The notes beneath the pieces are model-generated. The model was not told where the DNA came from and searched no databases. It saw only the letters and a program-made list of their open reading frames with translations. Below are positions 44,681 through 54,630 of a stretch of DNA of 64,000 nt, piece by piece. Source of the DNA: Protea cynaroides (Eukaryota; Streptophyta; Magnoliopsida; Proteales; Proteaceae); the NCBI GenBank assembly GCA_028583415.1, contig CM053271.1:92336584-92400583 (forward strand), given 5' to 3'. How positions within the stretch are numbered: position 1 is the stretch's first letter; each line of letters begins with the position of its first letter. Position numbers and translations under genes: made by a program.

Positions 44681-46417
44681 ATTTTGTGTTTTATCTTCTG
44701 GGTTTGGCTCCATTTGATGTCCAACCTCTCTTGGATGTCCCAAAATGCATGGGACCTATCCTTGAACATATAGATTTGCCAATTGGCAACTTAGAACCCC
44801 TATTTGATCATAATTGGATCAAAGGTAAGATTGAGGGTAAGAGTTGGATTCCAACTAGGGCTACAACAGGGCCGGGTTGGGCCGGGTTTTTCAAACCCTA
44901 ACCCTAACCCTGACTATTTAAACTTAACCCTAACCCAGCCCAACCCTGTCAGCATCAGAAAATATACAACCCTAACCCTGACCCTAGCAGGGTTGGGCCT
45001 AACCCTAACCTACCCTGATTGACCCTGACAGGGCCGGGTTGGGCTGGGTTTGTCACACCCCAATTCCACACTATTCAGAATGGTGTGATGAACCGCTAGC
45101 AAACCAACGGTTCAACTAGGATCTCGGACAGACGATATCCGTTTTATCTAAACCTCATACATCCACATTCATAATCAGAATAAATACACAATAGCGGAAG
45201 TCTTATAGTAAAATGAACTAAGAATCTACTATGATATTAATATTTAAATAGCAAATTATTCTATGTCAACTAAGACATAAATAAATATCAAATACATGTC
45301 TTTACTAAATCCAAATAATGAAAATAACATATAATCGAATACACATAAATTGCACTCGCAAGAGGAGTCATGCGTATCCACTTCATCTTCAACTTCCATC
45401 GCCGTCATGTGCCCGTACACTGGAGCATTGACATAATCTTCGACAATAGCACTTGCATCATCAACTAAAAATATTTGACATCGAGGGGGTGGGCACACAT
45501 CATGGCTCAGTGAGCAAACAAAACAATACAACAATACATATGCATGCAATCAATTCATATCTTTGGTCTGGTTTAAAATTTGCAATATGCAATAGAAATG
45601 TTTGGGTGGTCAAAGGTTAACGTTTATTGACCCCTCCTCTATACACAAGTGTGTGACACTGCCCAAAGGTAATGTTTATCGTCGACTCACAAGCACCCAA
45701 TTCATGAACATTGTACAACAAAGGTTAACGTTTATTGCTGTACAGTGTCATACCAACACGTAAGCCCCTGTTGGAGAGGGCTTGCAAACTGGGCTCGCAA
45801 CTAACCAATCTTAATGCCAAACAGTGTATCCAAGGCCTCACCCTAGCATCCCTCAGAACGTCCATAGAGATAGAGCTAAGGCCCCCCGGTAGAATCAGAG
45901 ACTACAAGGACCGAGACCACCTCCCCTGATACTCTACAACATAATAGTTCTGCTAAAGTAATGGCGACACGACGATGGTAATGCACAAGACTTGAGTTAG
46001 AGATAGAGCTAAAGTGCTGAGGCCCAGCCTATGACACCCCCCTGATACTCGCTCGCATCAAGTACACCAACCACACACATACATTCACATGCATATTCCT
46101 ATCATCATCATCATTATCATGTTATAAACAATAAAGTAAATATGCATGAACAATAATTAGAAATATCGAATGACATGTTGAATGCACATTACAAGCATGT
46201 TCGCATAGAATCAAGCATAACATTGGACTCAAGAAATAAAACAGTTTATTATTAACCAATTAGTTAAGAGTCTTGTTTCCTCACCTTAGCTTGCTAGTAG
46301 AACTTCTTTCAAGCTTTAGAATCACTTTTATATTGTTATTAAATTGCTAGAAGACCTAACAAAGTCGATAAAATTTAATTAGAACTAATTCTGAATTTAA
46401 AAACCATGTTGTTAACT

Positions 46418-46556
46418 GGGGGTCGGAGCTAGGGTCTGAGTTTGTTCGACCCGGGTGCGACCACCCCTATTCTGGGGCTTCCGAATACCGGGGTCGATGC
46501 TCGGGGGTCCGGGTAGGGTCGATTGGCCATCGACCCCCCATGCGACCCCCTGTAGG
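46418..46556. promoter_or_regulatory. GGGGGTCGA-type cluster, 3' LTR of B (intron-internal)
   Basis: GGGGGTCGGAGC, GTTCGACCCGGG, GTGCGACCACCCC, CGGGGTCGATG, GTAGGGTCGATTGG and ATCGACCCCCCATGCGACCC. Confidence 0.6.
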
Positions 46557-47063
46557 TTTTGTTGATTTTTCTTCCATCAGCCCATTCTTCGTGTTTGGGG
46601 TCCTACGGCTTGCTCCTACAGTCCATTCCACACATGTTCTATGGCCTAGAACCATGATTCATTCACCTATATGGCTTTCAAGATTTCCCCCATGGTTTTC
46701 CATGAAAACCTAACCATGGAAAACCTAACCATGGGTTGATGGTTTGAGTTTCTCCGAGATCATACCCTCTTCATTATCTACTCTAAGGTCTTTAGAAACT
46801 CATGGAAATAGTATCCATACCTGAGAAGATTACTCCTTCTCTGCAACTCTTCTCCTTTCGCTTTCTTCTCTTATTTCCTTCTCTTCTTCTTCTCTTCCTT
46901 CTCTTCTCTTTCTCTCAATTCAATTAAGGTTCTAAAAGGAGTGAAAAAGACTTAGGGACGTCCTATTTATAGAGTAGAAACTCCTAAAACAAGTCCCATT
47001 GAGATTAGGAAGGAATCCCATTGAAATTAGGAAAATTTCCTAATTTCTATTTTTACCAAGTAC

Positions 47064-47200
47064 CGGGGGTCGATAGGGGGGTCGGAGATCCCGTCGACCC
47101 CTGGTCCTTAAAATGTCCGACCCCCCATATAAAACTGGGGGTCTGACTTCTATACTGGGGGGGTCCGACCCTCCCTTGCTGGGTATGTGACCCTCCCCTT
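47064..47200. promoter_or_regulatory. GGGGGTCGA-type cluster, 3' LTR of B (promoter-proximal)
   Basis: CGGGGGTCGATAGG, GGGGGGTCGGAG, CCGTCGACCCC, TGTCCGACCCCCC and GGTCCGACCC, upstream of the TATA box on the minus strand. Confidence 0.6.
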
Positions 47201-47334
47201 ATTTAAATGTTTTTGGGTCAGTTTAATACCTGGGATCGTGATCTCCTTCACGCACTTGGTCCATTTGGCTCAACCATGATGGGTAAACCTGGTTCAAGGT
47301 GGTAAGACCGGGTTAGTTTTATACTGGTCTTACA

Positions 47335-47348
47335 ACTCCCCCCTACTT
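47335..47348 (-). other. polypurine tract of gypsy B
   Basis: Minus strand AAGTAGGGGGGAGT borders the 3' LTR. Confidence 0.85.
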
Positions 47349-50300
47349 ATAAAAAATTTTGTCCCCGAAATTGTTCATACCTTCAGAGTCAAATAAATGA
47401 GGGTATTGCTTTCGCATAGCATTCTCTTCTTCCCATGTAATTTCTTCCATGTCTCTACTTCTCCAAGTGACCTTAACATAATAGATATCTCGATTGCGTA
47501 GTCGTTGAACCTTTCGGCTGGTGATTTCAGTTGGTGTTACTTCAAAGGTCAAATCATTAGTCAAATCAGGTAGATCTACTGTCAGAACGTGCGTTGGATC
47601 CTTGACATACTTCTTCAATAAGGAAATATGAAATACGTCATGCACACTTGACATAGGTGGTGGTAGTGCTAACTGGTAAGCCACTTTCCCACGCTTAGTT
47701 AAAATCTCATATGGTCCGACATATCTTGGACTTAGTTTCCCTTTTTGTCTGAACCGTTTCAAACCTCGCATAGGCGATACCTTCAAGAATACTTTATCAC
47801 CCACGACGAACTCAAGATCTCTGCGTCGAGTATCTGCATATTGCTTCTGATGATTCTGGGTTGTTCTCACTCTTTCCTTCATAATGTCGACCACTCGACA
47901 AGTCTCCTCAACAAATTCTGGTCCAATGATACTATGTTCCCCAACTTTATTCCAAAACAACGGAGTTCGACACTTTCTGCCATACAGTGCTTCATAGGGT
48001 GACATCTGTATGGTAGCCTGATTGCTGTTGTTATAAGAGAACTCGATCAGTGGTAACTTTTCGTCCCATGATCCTTTAAAATCAATTACACATGCTCGTA
48101 GCATATCTTCTAGAATCTAAATTGTACGCTCTGACTGTCCATCTGTCTGTGGATGGAATGCAGTACTAAACTTCAATGTTATACCTATAGCCTTTTGCAA
48201 TCCTTCCCAAAACTTGGAAGTAAATCGTGGATCTCTATCGGACACAATGCTCTCTAGTACACCGTGTAATCGCACAATGTTATCTACATACAGCTTAGCT
48301 AACCTCTCCAGTGCATACTGGGGTCGTATAGGTATAAAGCGAGTTGTTTTAGTCAGGCGGTCTACAATCACCCAAACTGAGTCAACTACTCGAGGAGTCA
48401 ATGGTAATCCCGTGACGAAGTCCATAGTGATGCAGTCCTATTTCCATGCTGGTTCCGGTAACGGCTGTAACAGTCCTGCCGGTCTTTGTCGTTCAGCCTT
48501 TACTTTCTAACAATTTAGGCATTGAGACACGAACTTAGCTACATCTGCTTTCATTTCTCTCCACCAATATAATTTCTTTAGATCATGATACATCTTAGTG
48601 CTTCCAGGATGTATCGAATAGATGGTGGTATGAGCTTCTTTCATAAGTCGATGTCTAATGTCCATACTTTCTGTTTTGGGTACATATATTCTTCCTTTGT
48701 ACTTCAATACCTTCTCTTCGTCCAAGGTGAACTCAGGGTTAGTTCTACCTTTTTCGATGTCTTCTTGTACCATTCTCAGGTAAGGGTCTGATTTGATAGC
48801 TGTCTTCACTTCATCAACTATATCCGGTATAATTTTCAATGCGACGAACATATTTGAAAACCGATGAATAAACCCATGGTTGGCTGATCCATCTTGTGCA
48901 TCTATCACAAACTGCTCATTACCGTGCTTGAATACCTTTCTGGTAGTACACATTGCGGTAGTTGTGCTAACCTCTCCCTGAAATTTTATCATTGCCTTTC
49001 TACTCAATGCGTCGGCTACCACATTAGCTTTCCCCGGATGATACTGGATATCACAATCATAGTCTTTCAATAGTTTCAGCCATCGTCTTTGTCTCATATT
49101 CAACTCTTTTTGATTAAATAAATAAGTAAGACTTTTATGGTCCGATTTAATCCAGAACTTCTCTCTGTATAGGTAGTATCTCCATATCTTGACAGAATGT
49201 AATCCTAGTCCTGACGCATCAGTGTATAGGGTAAATGACTGTCCGGAAACAGGAATAGTCAAAATCGGAGCGGATATCAATCTGGTCTTTAAGGTTTGGA
49301 AGCTCTTCTCGCATTTATCCGTCCATACAAACTTTTCACCTTTCTTAGTCAGACTGGTGAGAGGTACGGCAATCCGAGAATAGTCTTCCATAAATCGCCG
49401 ATAATAACCAGCGAGACCCAGAAAACTTCTAATTTCTGCAACGCTCTTTGGTGCTTCCCACTTTACAATAGTCTCGATCTTGCTGGGGTCCACTTTGATT
49501 CCTTCAGCGGATACTACATGGCCTAGGAAGGCAACTTCACTTAGCCAAAACTCATATTTGGTAAATTTGGCATATAGCTTCTCTTTCCTTAAACGCTGTA
49601 GAGTGGCGTTTAGATTCTTAATATGGGTTTTCTTGTCCTTAGAATATACCAATATATCATCAATAAATACAATAACCGACGTATCCAACATATCGTGAAA
49701 AACTCAGTTCATAAGTTCCATGAAAGTTGCTGGTGCGTTTGTTAATCCAAAAGAAATGACCAAGAATTCATAATGTCCATATCTGGTCCTGAAAGCTGTC
49801 TTAGGAATATCACCTTCTTAATCTTCAACTGATGGTAGCCTGACCGAAAATCGATCTTAGAAAATACTTTTGCTCCTTGTAACTGATCGAACAAGTCATC
49901 GATCCGAGGTAGTGGATATCGATTCTTGATTGTCAGTTTGTTCAGCTCCCGATAGTCGATACATAATCGAACGCTACCGTCCTTCTTCTTCACGAACAAT
50001 ACTGCCGCCCCTCATGGTGATATACTGGGTCGAATATAACCCTTGTCTAGTAGTTCTTGTAGTTGTACTTTTAATTCCTTTAGTTCAGTAGGAGCCATTC
50101 GATAAGGTGCTTTTGATACTGGTGCGGCTCCAGGTATAAGATCTATCACAAACTCTGTGGCTCGGTCGGGTGGTAATCCTGGTAGTTCCTTAGGAAATAC
50201 ATCGGGGTAGTCCCGCACGACTTCAATATCTTCCATCCGTGGTGCTTCTTTGGTGAGGTCGACAACTGATACTAGATATCCGACTACTCCCTTCTCAAGG

Positions 50301-52048
50301 CACTTCTTAGCCTTTAGTGCTGAGAGTATGAGCTTGCGTTTACGGGGAAGTTTGGTTCCCGCAAAACTGAATTTTGTTCCTTCTTTGTCTTTAAATGTTA
50401 GCTTCTTTTCGGCGCATAATAGGTTCGTAGAATGCCGAGCTAACCAGTCCATTCCCAAGATGACGTCAAAGTCTGTCATCCCAAGTTGGATCAAGGTTGC
50501 ATCTAAGGTTTTATCACCAATGAGAACTGGGCATGGCCCATAACCTTTTTCTAATTCCACTTCTAACCCCATCGGTGACCATACAAGTAGTTTGTAGTGT
50601 AATGTTTTGATGGGTAAATTCAGCTTCTTTCCAAATGACACAGATATAAAAGAATGAGTAGCTCCTGAGTCGAAGAGTACTCTGGCGGGTATGCCATTTA
50701 TAAGTACAATACCTGTGATTTATTTTAACTTAGTCTACATGCTCACACATTGTAATACAACTTAAAAGGTTTCAGTTATACCTGTGACCACATCGGGTGA
50801 TGCGGCAGCATCCTCGGATGTAATAGCATAAACTCGTCCTTGATGTAGCTGCTTCCTGGGCTTGGGACACTCCCTTGCCATATGCCCCGCTTGATTGCAG
50901 TTAAAACATTTTGGGCCTTCAGTATTTGGCTTTGGCTGATGTTGGGTTACTGGGGTAGTCTTGGGTGCAGTAGTAAAGCCTTGAGCACGGAAGGGTTTGA
51001 ATGTCTTATTATTCCCTCCGTTATAAGCATTTCCAACTGGCCTTTTCATACCTCTGTTCTGCGTAAAATAGCTCTCCTTCTGGATTGATTCTATAACTCG
51101 AGCAATTTGCACAGCTTCATTATATATTTTCTTTTCCAAACCTAGAACATGCTCTCTGATGCTCCCTCTAAGTCCCGTAACAAACCTACGAGTCTTAATG
51201 TCTTCTTCTTGCATGCTGAGTGGTGCAAAGAAAAACAGTTCCTCAAAATGCTGTTGATATGCATCCACGAACATCTATCCCTGATATAAACTCAGGAACT
51301 CCTTCTCCATAGAATCTTTGAAGCTTCGGGGAAAGTACTTCTCAAAGAATGCTTCTTTATATATAGCCCAAGTCAATAGGGTATGCTTGGTCAATAGGTA
51401 GGCCCTGGTAGATTTCCACCAATGATGTGCATCACCTTTTAGCATGAAGGTGGCACATAATACCTTCTCTTCTTCTGTAATAGTCATCATTAGAAAATTT
51501 CTCTCCATTTCGTCGATCCAGTGTGCCGGCCAGAGCGGATCAGACGGTTTTTCGTTAAACTCCTTGGGCTTCATCTTTAAGAATTGCTCCACCAGTCGGG
51601 AGTGGTCCATTTGATTCTGAGGGTATGCCCCAAACATAGGTTGTGGATACTGGTAATTAACTTGAACTGCTTCAGGACCTGGTACTAGAATATGTGCAGC
51701 TGGTGGTTGAGGTGTTTGAGGTGCTGGGTGGTTACCCACCGGTGCTGCACTTGTTTGTCCAGTCGACATTGGTGTAGCATGTGCTGCCTGAAACATAATT
51801 CTCATTACTGCTTGCATTTGAGCCTATGCTCGTTGCATTTGCTGCAGCTGTCGCGCTAGGTTCATAACCACGGTTGTCAGCTCCGGTGGTGGAGGTGGCA
51901 AACTTGTAGGATTTTCCTGACCCGGATTTACTGGTGGTGTAACCTATGGATTACCCTGTGCATATATATTTTCTTGACTGGCTTCCTCCACAGGTGGTGG
52001 TGGTAGAACTACGTTTTGGCTCTGCCTGGTTACTCTACGCCCAGCCAT
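47343..52048 (-). pseudogene. gypsy B gag-pol
   Basis: Start: ATG at 52048 (MAGRRVTRQSQ), a proline-rich N-terminus. Gag capsid region from 51600; zinc knuckle C-x2-C-x4-H-x4-C (CFNCNQAGHMAREC) at 50867-50908. Protease has DSGATHSF near 50660. RT has KKKDGSVRLCIDYRELNK and FIDDILVYSKD; RNase H has LYTDASGLGL; integrase has HHCC ending CLNC, DRDPRFTSKFW and QTDGQSE; the tail reads VKVTWRSRD. Breaks: TAG at 51944, 51824, 51275, 48507, 48438 and 48117; TGA at 50012 and 49704; frameshift near 49815; a segment after RNase H motif YTDASGLGL is deleted. gag to early RT is one frame apart from stops and the 69-bp intron-like segment. Confidence 0.95.
50713..50781 (-). other. candidate 69-bp intron between gag and protease
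   Basis: On the minus strand CACAG/GTATAAC (50782/50781) and TAAATCACAG/GTATTG (50713/50712) bound exactly 69 bp with three in-frame stops. Removing it joins VVTG to IVLINGI in frame just before the protease DSG motif. The ten bases TCACAGGTAT are repeated at both borders, so a small insertion with a duplication is the alternative explanation. Confidence 0.45.
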
Positions 52049-52189
52049 GTTTTCCTTCTGACAATGGTGAAGCTTGAAAATCATTAAAATACGTGAGGTA
52101 ATCATTTATACATCATGTAGATACGCTAACCGATGTTATTTTCAAAATTTTTAGATTATTCTGTGAAAAATACAGTCTTTTCTATGCAG

Positions 52190-52410
52190 GGTCGATGGTG
52201 GGGGTCGATGGTATGTTCGACCCTCAGTGTCCGACCCTGGGAAATCACTTATTTTTCCCGAGAGTCGAGGGTCGATATGGGGGTCGATGGGTGTCTGACC
52301 CCCAGGTGCGACCCCTGGTTCTCTGGCAGATTATCGAGAGTCGTGGGTTGATATGGGGGTCGATATGGGGGTCGATGGTCCTGGTCGAATTCTCCGACCC
52401 CCGGACCAAA
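52190..52410. promoter_or_regulatory. GGGGGTCGA-type cluster at the start of the antisense gene
   Basis: AGGGTCGATGG, GGGGGTCGATGG, GTTCGACCC, GTCCGACCC, GAGGGTCGATATGG, GGGGTCGATGGG, TGCGACCCC, then GGGGGTCGATATGG and GGGGGTCGATGG. This is the densest array in the window, between the gag ATG and the first exon of the antisense gene. It is the same word type as in the LTRs of A and B. Confidence 0.65.
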
Positions 52411-52559
52411 AATTAGATTTTTAAGGTCCGATTCTAAGTTCATTTTCCATTCTTCCTCCTCCGTTTCGACTCGTCTCTTTTCCCTGAGTTGCTACAGTGC
52501 CAACTCTGCTACATTGGTCATTTGGGTTCCTTGTTTCGACGTCTACACCTTCCCTACAG

Positions 52560-53001
52560 GTATGTATCGTACCTTTACCTGTTTTTAGGTTCTCTTTTCT
52601 AGGTTTTTTACCTGTATATCTCGTTTTCTTCAAATTAAACTTTTTCCAGCCGTAAAAATTCAATTTTTATCGGGGACTTTTGTTATTGGTGACTTGAGGA
52701 ACGAAAGCCCTCAAAAATATTTGGGTTTCATCGGTTGGTTATCGAGAAACTCGAATTTTGCTCTTTTTGCCCTAATTTGTCAAAATTTTCGATTTCTCAC
52801 AATTTATTCAAATTGGATTCCATTAGCTAGGATTTCCTACTGTGTGAGTGTTGTAGGATATGTTAGAACCTACGTAAGTCCTCCTGCCCACGTGTATGGG
52901 TGAAAAGTGAGGCTTTTGACCAACTTACGTCGTTATAATGTCTAAATTTTAGATTTTTCTACCCTACTAACATATTATCTATTTTTCTTTCTTATTTGTA
53001 G
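52560..53001 (+). other. candidate 5' intron of the antisense gene
   Basis: Strong donor CCCTACAG/GTATGT at 52559/52560 and acceptor CTTTCTTATTTGTAG/A at 53001/53002 bound 442 bp. The acceptor lies five bases before the ATG of the antisense frame, so the intron would be in the 5' UTR. Confidence 0.5.
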
Positions 53002-53006
53002 ATACC

Positions 53007-54350
53007 ATGGCTCATATCAAAGTACCCAGAGTTTGCGATCCTCTTTGTTTCCGTTCCAATGAAGTCGAGGCACAGTATGCCCACTACGCTCGCAAGAAAG
53101 TAGAGGGAGGTCGTAAGGTGAACTTGGCTGAGTTAGCCCTATTCAATGTGGAGAGAGCATTTGGTGATATGGGATGACTCCTTGTCATCAATTACGATGC
53201 GTGTACCCATCCAAATTTGGTATGCCAGTTCTATTGTAACCTCTAGGTGGTGGGGGATTACAATGATGTTGAGAGGGGTGATGAGCTGCGCATCACGAGT
53301 TACGTCAAGGGGGTTGACATCTCATTCGATTATCGGCAGTTGGCCGACCTACTGGGCATTTCCTATGCTGGCCCCATGGTTTTATGTGGCCCTGGAGAGC
53401 CCCAGTTCTTCTCTCTTCAGATGAGGGCCAAGATCGATAGTCAGATCCAACCTGATCGCTAGCAGATGAGAGTGTGCTATCTACGTTCTGATCCACGGGT
53501 ATACTGCAAGATCATTCAGCATAACCTGATACCACAGAGTGGTCAGCTGACCCAATATCTCCTATACTGTATATGCACTAGGCAGTCCGTCTGCCTTCCA
53601 TACATCATTATGCGTACTATGATTAGTGCCACGTTGCCCAGTCACACCAGCAACCTTCCTTACGGACGCATGATCACTACCTTGCTTACCCGCCTGGGGG
53701 TTGACTTAGTGGATGAGAAGATTCAGGAGAAGTCCTTCTCATCGTCTCTAGATTGGGAGGCTATTTGCAAGATGGGCATGCGGGATGCTCAGGTCAGTGA
53801 TGAGGAGAGGAACGCGATGATGCGCCCTCGCACTCGCGTAGAGATAGCTGACGCTGAGGCAGCAGCAGCAGCCGCTGGAGTTCATAGGGAGCCTGCTGAT
53901 GATGATGACCGTCTGTACATGGATGTGGACGCCATACCACCTCCTTCACCTACATATGTTGCTGGAGCTAGTACTTCTTACGCGGCTAGTCCTTCACACC
54001 CACCTTCTGATATGATGGGGATATTGCATGAGATCAGAGAGGCTCAGCGCAGATCTGATCTGAGGATGGGGGAGTTACTAGACGCTCAACGTGTGAGAGT
54101 GGATGAGCTACTAGACGCCCAACGCATATCAGACATGAGGATGGGAGAGCTCATAGATGCTCAATGTCGGTCAGATATGTGGACGGAGGAGCTTTTGGGT
54201 GCTCAGCGCGGGACTGATCAGCGGATTGCTGATCTTACAGCTAGTCTTCAGACGACCCAAACTCAGATAGCCTGGTTGACTAGAGTCTACGCTGAGGATT
54301 ATGACAGAGATCGTAAGGCACCGCCTCCTCCTTCACCTCCAGCTTCATGA
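53007..54350 (+). pseudogene. antisense gene of gypsy B, plant-transposon-associated protein
   Basis: A single frame of 447 codons starts MAHIKVPRVCDPL and ends APPPPSPPAS, broken by three stops (about 53175, 53247, 53461). The middle part has FDYRQLADLLGISYAG, LIPQSGQLTQYLLYCI, CLPYIIMRTM and LPYGRMITTLLTRLGVDL. From memory this pattern matches the 'putative plant transposon protein' family found beside plant retroelements. The C-terminal third has an acidic/proline linker, then about five copies of a 14-residue unit like MGELLDAQRxSD, predicted coiled coil. It points opposite to gag-pol, with its own apparent promoter and intron. It could be a co-opted or structural accessory protein; no function is known from sequence. 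Confidence 0.7.
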
Positions 54351-54614
54351 TTGTATTTATTTCCTTTTATTGTACTACAGAGTAACTGTCCGGGTTGTGG
54401 ACTGTACTCTGCTTTAGCTATTTATATACGTTTGTTTCTCTCTTATTGTATTTAATATTGTTTCCCCTTTAATGGATGCATTATTCTCTTTTAAAATTTG
54501 GTCTCAAACATCACTTGTGCTTAGAGTGTGTTAATATTACAGTTTTTACTTGTATCCTATCTCAGTTCACAATTCAACGTGAAAGTATGCTAGGTTAGCG
54601 GACATGGCCTGAGA

Positions 54615-54627
54615 TGCTCTGATACCA
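54615..54627 (-). other. primer-binding site (initiator-Met tRNA)
   Basis: Minus strand TGGTATCAGAGCA, three bases inside the 5' LTR, complementary to the 3' end of initiator methionine tRNA. Confidence 0.9.
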
Positions 54628-54630
54628 AGT

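Larger units (their letters stand above)
45051..47334 (-). repeat. 3' LTR of gypsy B
   Basis: TGTCACACCCC to GGTCTTACA on the plus strand. TATAAATA lies at 46964-46971 (minus). Word clusters are at 46418-46556 and 47064-47200. The short frame near 45345-45460 reads VEDYVNAPVYGH but has lost its usual stop. Confidence 0.93.

Noticed and set aside
44893..45010. Telomere-like CCCTAACCC repeats
   Set aside because: Only two to three imperfect units, spread through a hAT MITE rich in GGGTT words. Not a telomeric array.
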